A model generated the notes under the pieces. That model worked only from the letters and a program-made list of their open reading frames with translations. It did not search any database and had not been told where the DNA came from. Shown in pieces: positions 26,911-35,873 of a stretch of 64,000 nucleotides of DNA. The translations under genes were made by a program, and so were the position numbers. Origin of the DNA: Streptomyces sp. HPF1205 (GTDB lineage: Bacteria; Actinomycetota; Actinomycetes; Streptomycetales; Streptomycetaceae); contig NZ_JAINVH010000033.1 in the NCBI RefSeq assembly GCF_020400825.1, positions 25,589-89,588 on the forward strand, in the 5' to 3' direction. Every line of letters starts with the position of its first letter. The stretch's first letter is position 1.

Positions 26911-26980
26911 GGGCGGCCCGGGCAGGCCGCGGGATCGCCACCGCGCGCCGGACACGGCGGCTGAAGGCGCGGGGCCGGGG

Positions 26981-27040
26981 CTCGGCGACATGGGACTCGG
27001 CGACACAGGGTTCGGCGACACGGGGTTCGGCGGCACAGGG
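26981..27040. repeat. 15-bp tandem repeat, four units
   Basis: Units like TTCGGCGACACGGGG at 26981-26995, 26996-27010, 27011-27025 and 27026-27040. A short frame through it would read Gly-Phe-Gly-Asp-Thr repeats, but that frame has no credible start, so coding is not proposed. Confidence 0.8.
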
Positions 27041-27149
27041 TTCGGCGTCCGGGCCGTCGGCGGGCGCGTGACCGTACGCCGCCGACGGCTTCGTACGGCC
27101 GCCGGCGCCCGGTGGGAACGCGTGGCCGTACACGGGGTGAGGGAGGACT

Positions 27150-28178
27150 GTGCGTCAGGAACTGTTTCGGAGCAGGGACCTGCCGGCGGGGGAGCGGCTG
27201 GCGGCCGCGCACGAACTGTTCGGCCGCGGCACGCTGCCGATGCGGCTGGCGGTGCCCGCGGGCGCGGACTTCGAGGCGACGGTGCGGCACGTCGACCTCG
27301 CGCCGCTGCGGGTCATGGAACTGGCGGTGACGCCGGCCGCGGTGGTGCGCACCCAGCGGCTGATCCGGCGGGGTGACCCGGAGCTGCTCTCCGTCATCCT
27401 GCCGCTCGACGGCGATGTGGTGGTGGCCCAGTCGGGGCGCGAGACCGCGGTCGGGCGGCAGCAACTCGCCCTGTACGACAGCTCGCAGCCCTTCGAGATA
27501 CGGTTCGCGGGGGCCCGCGGAAGGACTCAGGTGGTGTCCGCGCACGCCCCTCGCGCCCTGCTGCGGTTGCCACTCGCCCGGATCCGCGGGGTGCTCGCCC
27601 GGCCGCTTCCGGCCGGCACCGGCTCGGGCTTCGGCGGCCTCCTCGTCCAGCTCCTGACCGACGTCACCGGCCCGGGCGAGACCTACCGGCGGACCGACCT
27701 CGGCCGGCTCGGCGGCATCGCCCACGACCTGATGACCGCGCTGCTCGCCCACCACATGGACGCCCAAGCCGCCATGCCGGACGACACGCGTCACAGCACA
27801 CTGCTGCTGCGCATCGACTCCTTCATCCAGCAGCACCTCGCCGACGCCTCCCTGACCCCCGGTGCCGTCGCCGCCGCCCACCACATCTCCGTCGGGCACC
27901 TGCACCGCCTGTTCAGTCCCCGCGGTGCCACGGTCGCGGCGTGGATCCGCCGGCAGCGCCTGGAAGGCGCCCGCCACGACCTGGCCGACCCCGCCCTGCG
28001 GCACGTCCCGGTGCACCGGATCGCCGCCCGCTGGGGCTTCACCGCCCATCCGACGTTCACCCGCGCCTTCCAAGCCGCCTACGGCACCTCGCCCCGTGAC
28101 TACCGCCACCACGCGGCAGCCCCGCCCGGTACCTTCCGGCCCCGCCCGGGCGGTCCCGTCCAGGACCTCGCGGGGTAG
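27150..28178 (+). CDS. AraC family transcriptional regulator
   Basis: 342 residues from GTG 27150, with GGGAGG at 27141-27146. The N-terminal part (about 1-190) is an AraC-binding-like sensor domain: LFSVILPLDGDVVVAQSG- and LYDSSQPFEIRF-like segments. The C-terminal double helix-turn-helix runs from about 230: HHISVGHLHRLFSPRG, then RIAARWGFTAHPTFTRAFQ and FQAAYGTSPRDYR. Related regulators (PF14525 type) respond to aromatic or fatty compounds and control nearby oxidoreductases. Likely targets are the MBL-like and SDR genes that follow on the same strand. Confidence 0.9.
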   Translation: MRQELFRSRDLPAGERLAAAHELFGRGTLPMRLAVPAGADFEATVRHVDLAPLRVMELAVTPAAVVRTQRLIRRGDPELLSVILPLDGDVVVAQSGRETAVGRQQLALYDSSQPFEIRFAGARGRTQVVSAHAPRALLRLPLARIRGVLARPLPAGTGSGFGGLLVQLLTDVTGPGETYRRTDLGRLGGIAHDLMTALLAHHMDAQAAMPDDTRHSTLLLRIDSFIQQHLADASLTPGAVAAAHHISVGHLHRLFSPRGATVAAWIRRQRLEGARHDLADPALRHVPVHRIAARWGFTAHPTFTRAFQAAYGTSPRDYRHHAAAPPGTFRPRPGGPVQDLAG

Positions 28179-28371
28179 CCCCCAGGGCGACCGTTGGCCG
28201 CAGGGCACAGGGTGAACGCCCGGCCGCCGACGGCCCGCGGGTCGATCCCGAGGTCACCGTCGGCGGTGGCGCCCACCGTACCGCCGTCCGCGGGCGCTTG
28301 GGAGGCTGAGGCTCGCAGCAGCGAGGAAGCCGGTCGTGGCCCCTGCCGGGCGGCGGGAGCAGCCTGAAGGC

Positions 28372-29259
28372 ATGCGAGAAGGGGAGCACCTCACGGCCGG
28401 GACACCGGGCGGCGGCCCGGTCGCGGCGGCCGTACGGTTCGCCGGCGGGCCGACGGCCGTGCTGGACGTGGCCGGGCTGCGGCTGCTGGCCGACCCGACC
28501 GCCGACACCCTCGCGGCCGTGACCGGCCCGGCCCGGCGCCCGGGGGCCGGCGGCCCCGGGGTGATCCACGTCGTCCTGCTGTCGCACCTGCGGCACACCG
28601 ACGGCCTCGACTGCGACGAGCGCCGCCTGTTCGCGACGGTGCCGCTGACGCTGACGACCGCGCAGGCCGCGATGCGGCTGGGCCGCAACGCCACGGCTCT
28701 GCCCGCCTGGTACCACCTGACGCTGGAGCGGCCGGACGGCGGGCGGGCCGAGGTCACGGGGATTCCCGTCGGCCACCACCGGTCCGCTGGCGGCCGGGGC
28801 GCCCGCGAGGACGAGGCGGGGCCTGCCACCGGTTTCGTGCTGAGCGGTACGGACCTGCGCACGGTCTACCTCAGCGGCGGCAACACCTCGCCGGAGGTCT
28901 TCGACGCCGTGGCGCGGCGGTTCGGCCCGATCGACCTGGCGCTGCTGCCGGTCGCCGTCGACGACGCCCCCCTGCGGGACGGCGGCCCGGCGCCCACCGG
29001 AAGCCGGGCAGCCACGCGAGGGGTCGCGGAAGCGGCCATGAAGGCGGCCGAGAACGCGGACGCGGAATCGGCCATGAAGGCGGCCGAGGAAGCGGCCGCG
29101 CAAGCGGCCATGAAGGCGGCCGAGGAAGCGGCCGCGCAAGCGGCCGTAAAAGCGGCCGAGCGGCTTGGTGCCCGCCGGGTCGTACCCCTTCCCTGGCGGC
29201 CGGGCCGCCGCCCCTCCGCGGCCCACCCGCCGGGCATCGCCGAGGACCACGCCGTATGA
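28372..29259 (+). CDS. metallo-beta-lactamase-fold-like protein with Ala-rich repeat helix
   Basis: 295 residues from ATG 28372 (an in-frame GTG at 28336 with GAGGAAG ahead is an alternative). The start of the fold is seen in VRFAGGPTAVLDVAGLRLLADPT. A degenerate metal motif SHLRHTDGLDCDE replaces the usual HxHxDH. Then come VTGIPVGHHRS and FVLSGTDLRTVYLSGGNT. The C-terminal segment AERLGARRVVPLPW matches the last strand of UlaG-like MBL proteins. Just before it lies an inserted Ala/Lys/Glu helix made of a 36-bp tandem repeat. Altered metal residues suggest changed or lost catalysis. Function unknown. Confidence 0.75.
   Translation: MREGEHLTAGTPGGGPVAAAVRFAGGPTAVLDVAGLRLLADPTADTLAAVTGPARRPGAGGPGVIHVVLLSHLRHTDGLDCDERRLFATVPLTLTTAQAAMRLGRNATALPAWYHLTLERPDGGRAEVTGIPVGHHRSAGGRGAREDEAGPATGFVLSGTDLRTVYLSGGNTSPEVFDAVARRFGPIDLALLPVAVDDAPLRDGGPAPTGSRAATRGVAEAAMKAAENADAESAMKAAEEAAAQAAMKAAEEAAAQAAVKAAERLGARRVVPLPWRPGRRPSAAHPPGIAEDHAV
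29035..29163 (+). repeat. 36-bp in-frame tandem repeat
   Basis: Units at 29035-29070, 29071-29106, 29107-29142 and a partial at 29143-29163. Each full unit encodes AMKAAEEAAAQA, and units 2 and 3 are identical. The reading frame is kept, lengthening one helix of the encoded protein. Confidence 0.9.
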
Positions 29260-29415
29260 GCACGCCATGAGCATGTCCGCCGGCGGTGCGCACATCGCCC
29301 TCGCGGTACGGAGCACCGGCCGCGCGCGGTTCGTCCCCGCGGACGACCCGGACGAACGCACCTGGGAACCGTGGGCCACCACACCCAGTACCGAGTGAAG
29401 CAGGAGACCGAGATC

Positions 29416-30348
29416 ATGAGCAGGACCTTCCTCATCACCGGCGTCAGCAGCGGCCTGGGCCGCGCCTTCGCCCGGGAGGCACTGGCCGGCGGGGACGTCG
29501 TCGTCGGCACGGTCCGCGATCCGGCGCGGGCCGGGGCCTTCGAGGCGCTCGCCCCCGGGCGTGCCTTCGCCAGGCTGCTGGACGTGACGGACGACGCCGC
29601 CGTCGTGGCGGTGGTCGACGACGTCGAGCGCTCCGTCGGCCCGGTCGACGTGCTGATCAGCAACGCCGGGTACGGCCTTGAGGGCACCGTGGAGGAGTCG
29701 AGCATGGCCGATCTGCGGCGGCAGTTCGACGTCAACGTGTTCGGCAGCGTCGCGGTCGTCAAGGCCGTTCTGCCGTACATGCGGCGCCGCCGCCGGGGCC
29801 ACATCGTCACGCTCTCCTCCATGGCGGGGCTGACGGCACTGCCCGGCGTGGCGTTCTACGGCGCGAGCAAGTTCGCGATGGAGGGCATCGCCGCCTCGCT
29901 GGCGCAGGAAGTCGCCGGGTTCGGCATCCACGTGACCTCGCTGGCGCTCGGCTCCTTCCGTACGGACTGGGCCGGTCGCTCGATGGTCCGCGCTCCGCGC
30001 ACGGTGCCGGACTACGACGACGTGTTCGGCCCGCTCCGGGCCGCCCGGCAGGCGAAGGACGGCAAGCAGGCCGGTGACCCGGCGCGCGCGGCCAAGGCCC
30101 TGATGCGGGTGCTCGACAGCGACAAGCCCCCGGTCCACCTCGTACTCGGCAGCGACGCCGTGCGCCTGGTCGAGCAGGGACAGCGGCGGCTGGCCGACGA
30201 CCTGGCCGCATGGTCCGACCTGTCGGCCTCCACCGACTTCACCGACTCCACCGACTTCACCGTCGACGACGACGCCGCCGACCCTGCCGACCCTGCCGAC
30301 CCCATGGACGACGTCACCGCCGCGGACGGGACACCCGCCACCGACTGA
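29416..30348 (+). CDS. SDR family oxidoreductase
   Basis: 310 residues from ATG 29416 with AGGAGA about 9 bases ahead. Classical SDR motifs: LITGVSSGLGRAFA (cofactor site), LISNAGYG, TLSSMAG (Ser) and FYGASKFAMEG (Tyr and Lys). The order and extra C-terminal length match oxidoreductases annotated as SDR/retinol-dehydrogenase-like. The last 45 residues are a low-complexity acidic tail with DFTDSTDFT and ADPADPADP repeats, not part of the fold. It stands between the MBL-like gene and a DsbA-like gene, all plus strand. Confidence 0.9.
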   Translation: MSRTFLITGVSSGLGRAFAREALAGGDVVVGTVRDPARAGAFEALAPGRAFARLLDVTDDAAVVAVVDDVERSVGPVDVLISNAGYGLEGTVEESSMADLRRQFDVNVFGSVAVVKAVLPYMRRRRRGHIVTLSSMAGLTALPGVAFYGASKFAMEGIAASLAQEVAGFGIHVTSLALGSFRTDWAGRSMVRAPRTVPDYDDVFGPLRAARQAKDGKQAGDPARAAKALMRVLDSDKPPVHLVLGSDAVRLVEQGQRRLADDLAAWSDLSASTDFTDSTDFTVDDDAADPADPADPMDDVTAADGTPATD

Positions 30349-30433
30349 CGGACGGGCCGCGCCCGTCCGTTCCCCGCGCCGAACGGCGCCCACCCGCAAC
30401 GAGCCGCGCACCAGCGGCGATTGGAGTCACCCC

Positions 30434-31087
30434 GTGCATACGCCGGCCGCACCGCGTACCCCCGTCCCCGTCGACTTCTGGTTCGACCCGGTGTGCCCGT
30501 GGACGTGGCTGACGTCCCGGTGGATGCTGGACGTCGCCACGACCCGGCCCGTCTCGGTGTCCTGGCACGTCATGAGCCTGTCCGTACTGAACGAGGACCG
30601 GCTGGACGAGCTGCCCGACCGCATCCGTGTGCTGATGGGGCAGGCGTGGGCCCCCGTACGCGTCCTGACGGCGGTCGAGCTCCTCCACGGGCCGCAGTGG
30701 CTCGAACCGCTCTACACCGCCCTCGGCACCCGCTACCACCTGCGGCAGGAGCCCAAGACGCGGGCCACGCTGGAAGCCGCCCTGCGGGAGACGGGGCTGC
30801 CGGTCGAGCTGGCCGACGCCGGCGACAGCGACGCTTACGACGAGCAGCTGCGGGCCTCGCACCGGCGCGGGATCACCCTGGTCGGCCAGGACGTCGGCAG
30901 CCCGATCATCGCCGTGCCCGGTCCCGATGCCGGCGGCGACCCGATCGCCTTCTTCGGCCCCGTCGTGACCCCCGCGCCCAAGGGCGAGGACGCCGCCCGG
31001 CTCTGGGACGGCGTGCTCGCCGTCGCCTCCACGCCGGGCTTCTACGAGATCAAGCGCACCCGCACCAGCGGGCCCGACTTCGGCTGA
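30434..31087 (+). CDS. DsbA family protein, mycothiol-dependent nitroreductase-like
   Basis: 217 residues from GTG 30434, preceded by TTGGAG. The N-terminal thioredoxin strand and active site read VDFWFDPVCPWTWLTSRWM, with a C-P-W-T motif near residues 21-24. The helical insertion and the GSPIIAVPG cis-Pro region follow, then FFGPVVTPAP. This matches the Rv2466c-like mycothiol-dependent family, cytoplasmic enzymes using mycothiol. The relative has CPWC, while here the second Cys is Thr, giving a monothiol site. No signal peptide. It could also be a 2-hydroxychromene isomerase-like protein. Confidence 0.85.
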   Translation: MHTPAAPRTPVPVDFWFDPVCPWTWLTSRWMLDVATTRPVSVSWHVMSLSVLNEDRLDELPDRIRVLMGQAWAPVRVLTAVELLHGPQWLEPLYTALGTRYHLRQEPKTRATLEAALRETGLPVELADAGDSDAYDEQLRASHRRGITLVGQDVGSPIIAVPGPDAGGDPIAFFGPVVTPAPKGEDAARLWDGVLAVASTPGFYEIKRTRTSGPDFG

Positions 31088-31088
31088 G

Positions 31089-31124
31089 CCGGCCCGGTCA
31101 CCGGCCCGGTCACCGGCCCGGTGG
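31089..31124. repeat. 12-bp tandem repeat in a convergent gap
   Basis: Three 12-bp units CCGGCCCGGTCA, the last ending GG. Each pair forms the dyad ACCGG-C-CCGGT, so the array may act as a weak terminator between the DsbA-like and aldo-keto reductase genes. Confidence 0.75.
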
Positions 31125-31148
31125 CCGACCTTGGCGTACCGCGGGGGC

Positions 31149-32123
31149 TCAGTACCGGGCGCCGACCGGGGCCGGGATGCCGTCGAGTTCGGCGAGGTCC
31201 GCCGCGGACAGGCGGACGTCGGCGGCGCCCGCGTTGTCGGCGAGGTACTTCGGGGTCTTGGTGCCGGGGATCGGGACCACGTGCGGGCCCTGCGCGAGGA
31301 GCCAGGCCAGGGCGACCTGCGCCGGGGTGACGCCGATCCGGTCGGCGACCTCGCGGACCCTGGCCGCGATGCCGAGGTTGGCCCGCAGGTTGTCCTGCTG
31401 GAAACGCGGCAGGCGCCGCCGCTGGTCGTCGCGCGGCAGTTCGTCGAACGAGGTGAAGCGGCCGAGCAGGAAGCCACGGCCCAGCGGGGAGTACGGCAGC
31501 AGGCCGATGCCCTGTTCCCGCAGGTACGGCAGGACCTCCGCCTGGACGTCGCGGGTCCACAGCGAGAACTCCGACTGCACGGTGGTGACCGGGTGCACGG
31601 CCTGGGCGCGCCGGATCTGCTCGACGCTCACCTCCGACAGGCCCAGGTGGAGGGCCTTGCCGGCCGTGACCGCCTCGGCCAGGGCGCCCCAGGTCTCCTC
31701 GATCGGGACCTCGGGGTCGACGCGGTGCAGCTGGTAGAGGTCGACATGGTCGGTGCCCAGGCGGCGCAGGCTGGCGTCGATCGCCTCGCGGACGTGCTCG
31801 GGCCGGCCGTTGGGCCGCACCAGCGGGGAACCGCCCGGCCCGCCGGTGGGGTCGATGGCGACCATGCCGACCTTGGTGGCGATCACCGCGCGGTCGCGCC
31901 GCCCGGCCAGCGCCCGGCCGACCAGTTCCTCGTTGGTGAAGGGGCCGTAGACGTCGGCCGTGTCGATCAGGGTCATGCCCAGGTCGAGGGCCTGGTGGAT
32001 GACGGAGATCGAGGTGGCTTCGTCGCGCGGGGTGGCCATGTCGTACGCGAAGCTCATGCCCATCGCGCCAAGGCCGATGATGCCGACCTCCGGCCCGCGG
32101 GTCCCCAGGGTGGTGTGGCGCAT
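31149..32123 (-). CDS. aldo/keto reductase
   Basis: 324 residues from ATG 32123. It has the AKR barrel pattern: IGLGAMGMSFAYD, TLIDTADVYGPFTNEELVG (Asp and Tyr of the catalytic tetrad), VIATKVGM (Lys), VDLYQLHRVDP (His), QSEFSLWTRD and PYSPLGRGFLLGRF. NADPH-dependent and cytoplasmic, most similar to the AKR11/13-type plant-pathogen-like and general-stress reductases. A divergent XRE regulator starts 241 bp upstream and is the likely controller. The stop lies 61 bp from the convergent DsbA-like gene. Confidence 0.93.
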   Translation of the reverse strand: MRHTTLGTRGPEVGIIGLGAMGMSFAYDMATPRDEATSISVIHQALDLGMTLIDTADVYGPFTNEELVGRALAGRRDRAVIATKVGMVAIDPTGGPGGSPLVRPNGRPEHVREAIDASLRRLGTDHVDLYQLHRVDPEVPIEETWGALAEAVTAGKALHLGLSEVSVEQIRRAQAVHPVTTVQSEFSLWTRDVQAEVLPYLREQGIGLLPYSPLGRGFLLGRFTSFDELPRDDQRRRLPRFQQDNLRANLGIAARVREVADRIGVTPAQVALAWLLAQGPHVVPIPGTKTPKYLADNAGAADVRLSAADLAELDGIPAPVGARY

Positions 32124-32364
32124 GTCGTGTCCGCTTTCGTCTCGGATCGGATGAGGGTGCTCTCGCGGTGCTGCTTGAGGCTGTCCGCGGTGCTGCCTGC
32201 GTGCTGCCCGCGGTGCTCGTGCGCCGCTCCCGCGCTGCCCTGCCACGGTCGCCCGCCCGGGCGGCCGGTGGCAGGGCGAGCGGTGCGGGGGAGCGGCGTT
32301 CCGGGGAGGGATACGGCCCCCCACGACCTCTCCACGCAGGTCAGCGGGCTGGCACACTGACAAG

Positions 32365-33285
32365 GTGAGTCCTGAGCAGCACAGCAACGACCTGGCGGGG
32401 TTCCTGCGCGCCCGGCGCACGCAGCTCACGCCCGGCGAGGTCGGCCTGCCCGCGGGACCCGGGCTGCGGCGCACCCCGGGCCTGCGCCGCGAGGAGCTGG
32501 CGACCCTGGCCGGGGTCAGCATCGACTACTACACCAGGCTGGAGCGCGGCAAGGAGACCCGCCCGAGCCCCGCCGTCGTCGACTCCCTGGCCCGCGCCCT
32601 GCGCCTGGAGGGCGACGAGCACGAGCACCTGCGGCGGCTCGCCGCCCGGGCCGCCCGTACCGCCCCCGAGCCGCCCACCGCGCCCAGCCGCACGGTACGG
32701 CCGGGGGTGCGGTTGCTGCTGGAGAACCTGCGGCCGGGCCCCGCCTACGTCCTCAGCCGCACCCTGGACGTCCTCGCCGCCAACCCCGGCGGCCTGCACC
32801 TGTACGCGGGCATCGAGAGCTGGCCGGCCGCACAGCGCAACCTCGCCCGCTACTACTTCCTGCACCCCGCCGCCCGCGACCTGTTCCCCGACTGGGAAGG
32901 CCAGATCCGCGGCTGCGTGGCGCGCCTGCGGGCCCTGGCGGGCACCGAGCCGGACGCTCCCGACCTGGCCCGGCTCGTCGGCGAACTGCTCCTGAAAAGC
33001 CCCGACTTCGCCCGCCTGTGGGAGCGCTACGACGTCCGCGCCCACCGCCCCGGCACCAAGCGCTTCCACCACCCCCAGGTCGGCGACATGACGCTCGGCT
33101 ACCAGTCGATGCGGCTCGAAAGCACCGCCGGCCAGCGCCTCGTCGCCTACTACGCCGAGCCCGGAAGCCCCGACCACGACACCATGCTGCTGCTGGAGAT
33201 GCTCGGCACCCAGGAGGGCACCGGGCCCGCGGGCCGTGCCGCCACCGGGGCGCTACCGGAGCACCGGGCGCCCCGGGAGCGCTGA
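32365..33285 (+). CDS. XRE family regulator, MmyB-like
   Basis: 306 residues from GTG 32365. The N-terminal HTH reads LRRTPGLRREELATLAGVSIDYYTRLERGKETRPSP, seen here as EELATLAGVSIDYYTRLERG and PSPAVVDSLARALRL. After about residue 105 comes the MmyB-type ligand-binding domain: YVLSRTLDVLAANPGG, RYYFLHPAARDLF, WERYDVRAHRPGTKRFHHP and YYAEPGSPDHD. These regulators usually control a divergent oxidoreductase, which fits the aldo-keto reductase at 31149-32123. The C-terminal 20 residues are low complexity. Confidence 0.92.
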   Translation: MSPEQHSNDLAGFLRARRTQLTPGEVGLPAGPGLRRTPGLRREELATLAGVSIDYYTRLERGKETRPSPAVVDSLARALRLEGDEHEHLRRLAARAARTAPEPPTAPSRTVRPGVRLLLENLRPGPAYVLSRTLDVLAANPGGLHLYAGIESWPAAQRNLARYYFLHPAARDLFPDWEGQIRGCVARLRALAGTEPDAPDLARLVGELLLKSPDFARLWERYDVRAHRPGTKRFHHPQVGDMTLGYQSMRLESTAGQRLVAYYAEPGSPDHDTMLLLEMLGTQEGTGPAGRAATGALPEHRAPRER

Positions 33286-33343
33286 CGAGCGGCTTCCCCC
33301 GGCCCTGGCCCCCGACCTCCTGGCCCCCGACCTCCCGGCCCCC

Positions 33344-34702
33344 TCATGTCCGGGCATCCGCGATGGCCGCGCGCAGCCGCTTGAGCGCGGTCACGAACAG
33401 CTCGGAGAAGGTGGGGAACGGCTGGATGGTGTCGCTGAGCACGTCGATCCCGACCCGGGCGCGGATGGCGAGGGTGGCCTGCTGCAGCCACTCGCCGGCC
33501 TCGGGCCCGAGCGCGTGGGCGCCGGTGATCCGCTGCCCGTCGGAGACGAGGGTGAGGAACCCGTTCGAGTCGGCGTAGTCGCGGGCGTACGTGGCGAGCT
33601 TCGCGACTTCGTTCAGCGGCACCGAGGCCGTGAACGCGTCCTCGGCGAGACCGACGGACGCGGCTTGCGGATCGGTGAAGACCACCCGCGGGACCGCCTC
33701 GTAATGGGCCTCGGCCGGGAGGCCGGCCAGGTGGGCGGCGAGGACGTCGCCCTGGTACTTCCCGACGTGGGTGAACATCGAGATGCCGGTCGCGTCGCCC
33801 ACCGCCCAGACGCCGTCGCCCGCGCGCAGGTGCGCGTCCACCGCGATGCCGTGCTCGGTGACCGTCACGCCGGCGTTCTCCAGGCCGAGCCCGTGGACGT
33901 TGGGGCGGCGGCCGGTGGCGACGAGCAGCTTGTCGCCGCGCGCCTGGGTGCCGTCGTCGAGATCGAGCACGTAGTCCTCGCCGTCCCGGCGGGCGGCGGT
34001 GGGCCGGGTGCCCAGGACGACCTCGATCCCGTCGCGGCGCAGGCACTCGCCGAGGGCCGTGCCGAGCGCACGGGGCTCACGCGGCAGCACCCGGTCGGCG
34101 CCGGCGACGAGGACGACCTCGGCGCCGAACCGGCGTACGGCCTGCGCCATCTCCACGCCGACGGGGCCGCCGCCGAGTACGACCAGGCGCCGCGGGACGG
34201 CCTTGAGCCCGGTGGCCTCGCGGTTGGTCCACAGGCCGTCCAGCTCGCGCAGTCCCGGCACGGGCGGGACGACCGGCACGGAGCCGGTGGCGACGACGAT
34301 GTGCTCGGTGGTGTACGAGGCGCCGCCGACCTCGACCACGCCGGGCGCCGTGACGCGGGCGGTGCCGCGGATCAGGCGGATGCCGGCGCTCTTCAGCCAG
34401 GCCTCCTGCCCGGCGTCGGAGTAGTCCGAGACCATGAAGTCGCGCCAGGCGAGCGCCGCGTCGACGTCGACGGTGGCGTGGGCCAGGGCGGCGCGGGCGG
34501 AGTGCGGGGCCTCACCGGCGCGCAGGAGCGTCTTGGACGGGATGCAGGCCCAGTAGGAGCACTCCCCGCCGGCCAGTTCGCGTTCCACGACGGCGACCCG
34601 GAAGCCGCGTTCTGCGATCTCTCCCGCGGTGTGTTCACCGGGGGAACCGGCTCCGATGACGATGACGTCGAAGTCGGTCCTGGTGTGCGGCGTGTGCGCC
34701 AT
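33344..34702 (-). CDS. pyridine nucleotide-disulfide oxidoreductase (mercuric/dihydrolipoamide reductase-like)
   Basis: 452 residues from ATG 34702, with AAAGG ahead. Two Rossmann domains: FAD-binding VIVIGAGSPGEHTAGEIAERG at the N-terminus and NAD-binding VVLGGGPVGVEMAQ near residue 180. The redox disulfide is in GGECSYWACIPSK (Cys-x4-Cys), and WAVGDAT with HVGKYQGDV follows. The C-terminal dimerisation domain has VVFTDPQAASVG. A conserved C-terminal His-Glu pair is not evident at the end, so this is a subgroup rather than a true lipoamide dehydrogenase. It is probably a cytoplasmic NAD(P)H-dependent reductase; the partner is unknown. Confidence 0.88.
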   Translation of the reverse strand: MAHTPHTRTDFDVIVIGAGSPGEHTAGEIAERGFRVAVVERELAGGECSYWACIPSKTLLRAGEAPHSARAALAHATVDVDAALAWRDFMVSDYSDAGQEAWLKSAGIRLIRGTARVTAPGVVEVGGASYTTEHIVVATGSVPVVPPVPGLRELDGLWTNREATGLKAVPRRLVVLGGGPVGVEMAQAVRRFGAEVVLVAGADRVLPREPRALGTALGECLRRDGIEVVLGTRPTAARRDGEDYVLDLDDGTQARGDKLLVATGRRPNVHGLGLENAGVTVTEHGIAVDAHLRAGDGVWAVGDATGISMFTHVGKYQGDVLAAHLAGLPAEAHYEAVPRVVFTDPQAASVGLAEDAFTASVPLNEVAKLATYARDYADSNGFLTLVSDGQRITGAHALGPEAGEWLQQATLAIRARVGIDVLSDTIQPFPTFSELFVTALKRLRAAIADART

Positions 34703-34857
34703 GTCGGGCCTTTCTGTGAGGGCCTGTCCCGTCCGGCTCCGTGCGGCGGACCGGATCCGCCGCACGGAGCCGGACGACCGGCTCGCCACGGTGCTCGCCG
34801 AGGCCTTCTCACCTCGCGTGACCGCGCGTCGGGGGGTGTGGGGGCTGTCGTCGTTCG

Positions 34858-35576
34858 CTACCGCAGGGACGCGAAGGCGGCGCGGACCTCCTGGGCCGGC
34901 AGCCGCGGCTGCTCCCAGGCGGCGAAGTGGCCGCCCCTGTCCACCTCGTTCCAGTGGACGAGGTTGCCGAAGGTCCGCTCGGCCCAGCTCAGCGGCGCCC
35001 GGTAGATCCCGGCGGGGAACACGGTGACCGCGACCGGGACGGTCGGGATGGCGACGGCGTCGAACGGACCGCCGCCGGCCTGGGCGCCTTCCCAGTACGA
35101 CCGGGAGGACGAGGCGCCGGTGTCGGTCAGCCAATACAGCGAGATCGCGTTCGGCATCTCGTCGTAGGTGAAGACTTTCTCGGGCTCGCCGCCGCTGTCG
35201 CTCCACTCGGCGAACTTGTCGTAATGGTACGCCGCCATCGCGACCGGCGAGTCGGCCAGCGCGTATCCGATCGTCTGCGGGCTCTGGTTCATCATCGCCG
35301 CGTAGCCGAAGCCGTCGTGGTAGAAGTGCAGCAGCCGGTCGTAGGCGGTCTTCTCGCGGGCCGACAGCGTGCGCGGTCGGGTTCGTCAGCGGGTCGATGA
35401 CCTTCCAGCAGCTCGACGGTCGAACCGGGCCGGCCGTGCGTCATCGGCAGCGGCAGGGCCCCGGCGCGCGCACCGCCGGGCAGCGCGAACCGCGCGGCGG
35501 CGGTGGCGCCGGCCGCGAGGCCCAGGAACCGGCGGCGGTCGTGACCGGCCGGGCCGGTGGTCTCTCTCGTGCCCAT
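34858..35576 (-). pseudogene. degenerate secreted epoxide hydrolase (EHN-type) pseudogene
   Basis: The N-terminal part begins at ATG 35576 (AGAAGGAG ahead) with a Tat-like signal, DRRRFLGLAAGATAAARF, then THGRPGSTVELLE. It then runs out of frame. After about 35401 the family sequence VIDPLTNPTAH continues in a second frame. From about 35372 a third frame carries LSAREKTAYDRLLHF and runs through DGFGYAAMMNQSPQTIGYAL to FAAWEQP and the stop at 34858. About 100 residues expected between these pieces, including the Asp nucleophile, are missing, and the usual EHN N-domain is also absent. At least one frameshift and one deletion are therefore present. It cannot be an active hydrolase. Confidence 0.8.
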
Positions 35577-35873
35577 CGCGGACTCCTTCTGGTGAACGGC
35601 GCCGGGGAAAGGCGCGTGACGGGTGCGGTGGAGCGGGAGGTTCGTCCCTCACCCTCCGCGCCGGGCACGGCGGTCGCACCAGTGCTTCACCCCGGTCGGC
35701 ACACGGGGGGATCCGGGCCCGGTGACACGTGGCACGAGCCAGTGGGACCGGGGTGTCCCACGGGGGCGAGCGCGCCGCCCCGCGCGTGAAGGTGGTCCGG
35801 AAGGCGGTCGCGCGGCCCGGGTGCAGACCCGCGGGCCCCGGACGGCAGGAGTGAGAGACGTGATGGAGAAGCC

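Larger units (their letters stand above)
26385..27149. other. 765-bp gene-free stretch with two tandem-repeat arrays
   Basis: Divergent region between the small secreted-protein gene (minus) and the AraC gene (plus). No believable gene was found on either strand. It holds a 10-bp array at 26871-26910 and a 15-bp array at 26981-27040. The ribosome site GGGAGG at 27141-27146 belongs to the AraC gene. Confidence 0.6.

Noticed and set aside
26651..27133. Minus-strand frame with Ala-Glu-Pro repeats over the 15-bp array
   Set aside because: The repeat alone creates the pattern; no ribosome site and poor codon bias.
29268..29398. Small plus-strand gene before the SDR gene
   Set aside because: 43 codons, no ribosome site and no recognisable domain.
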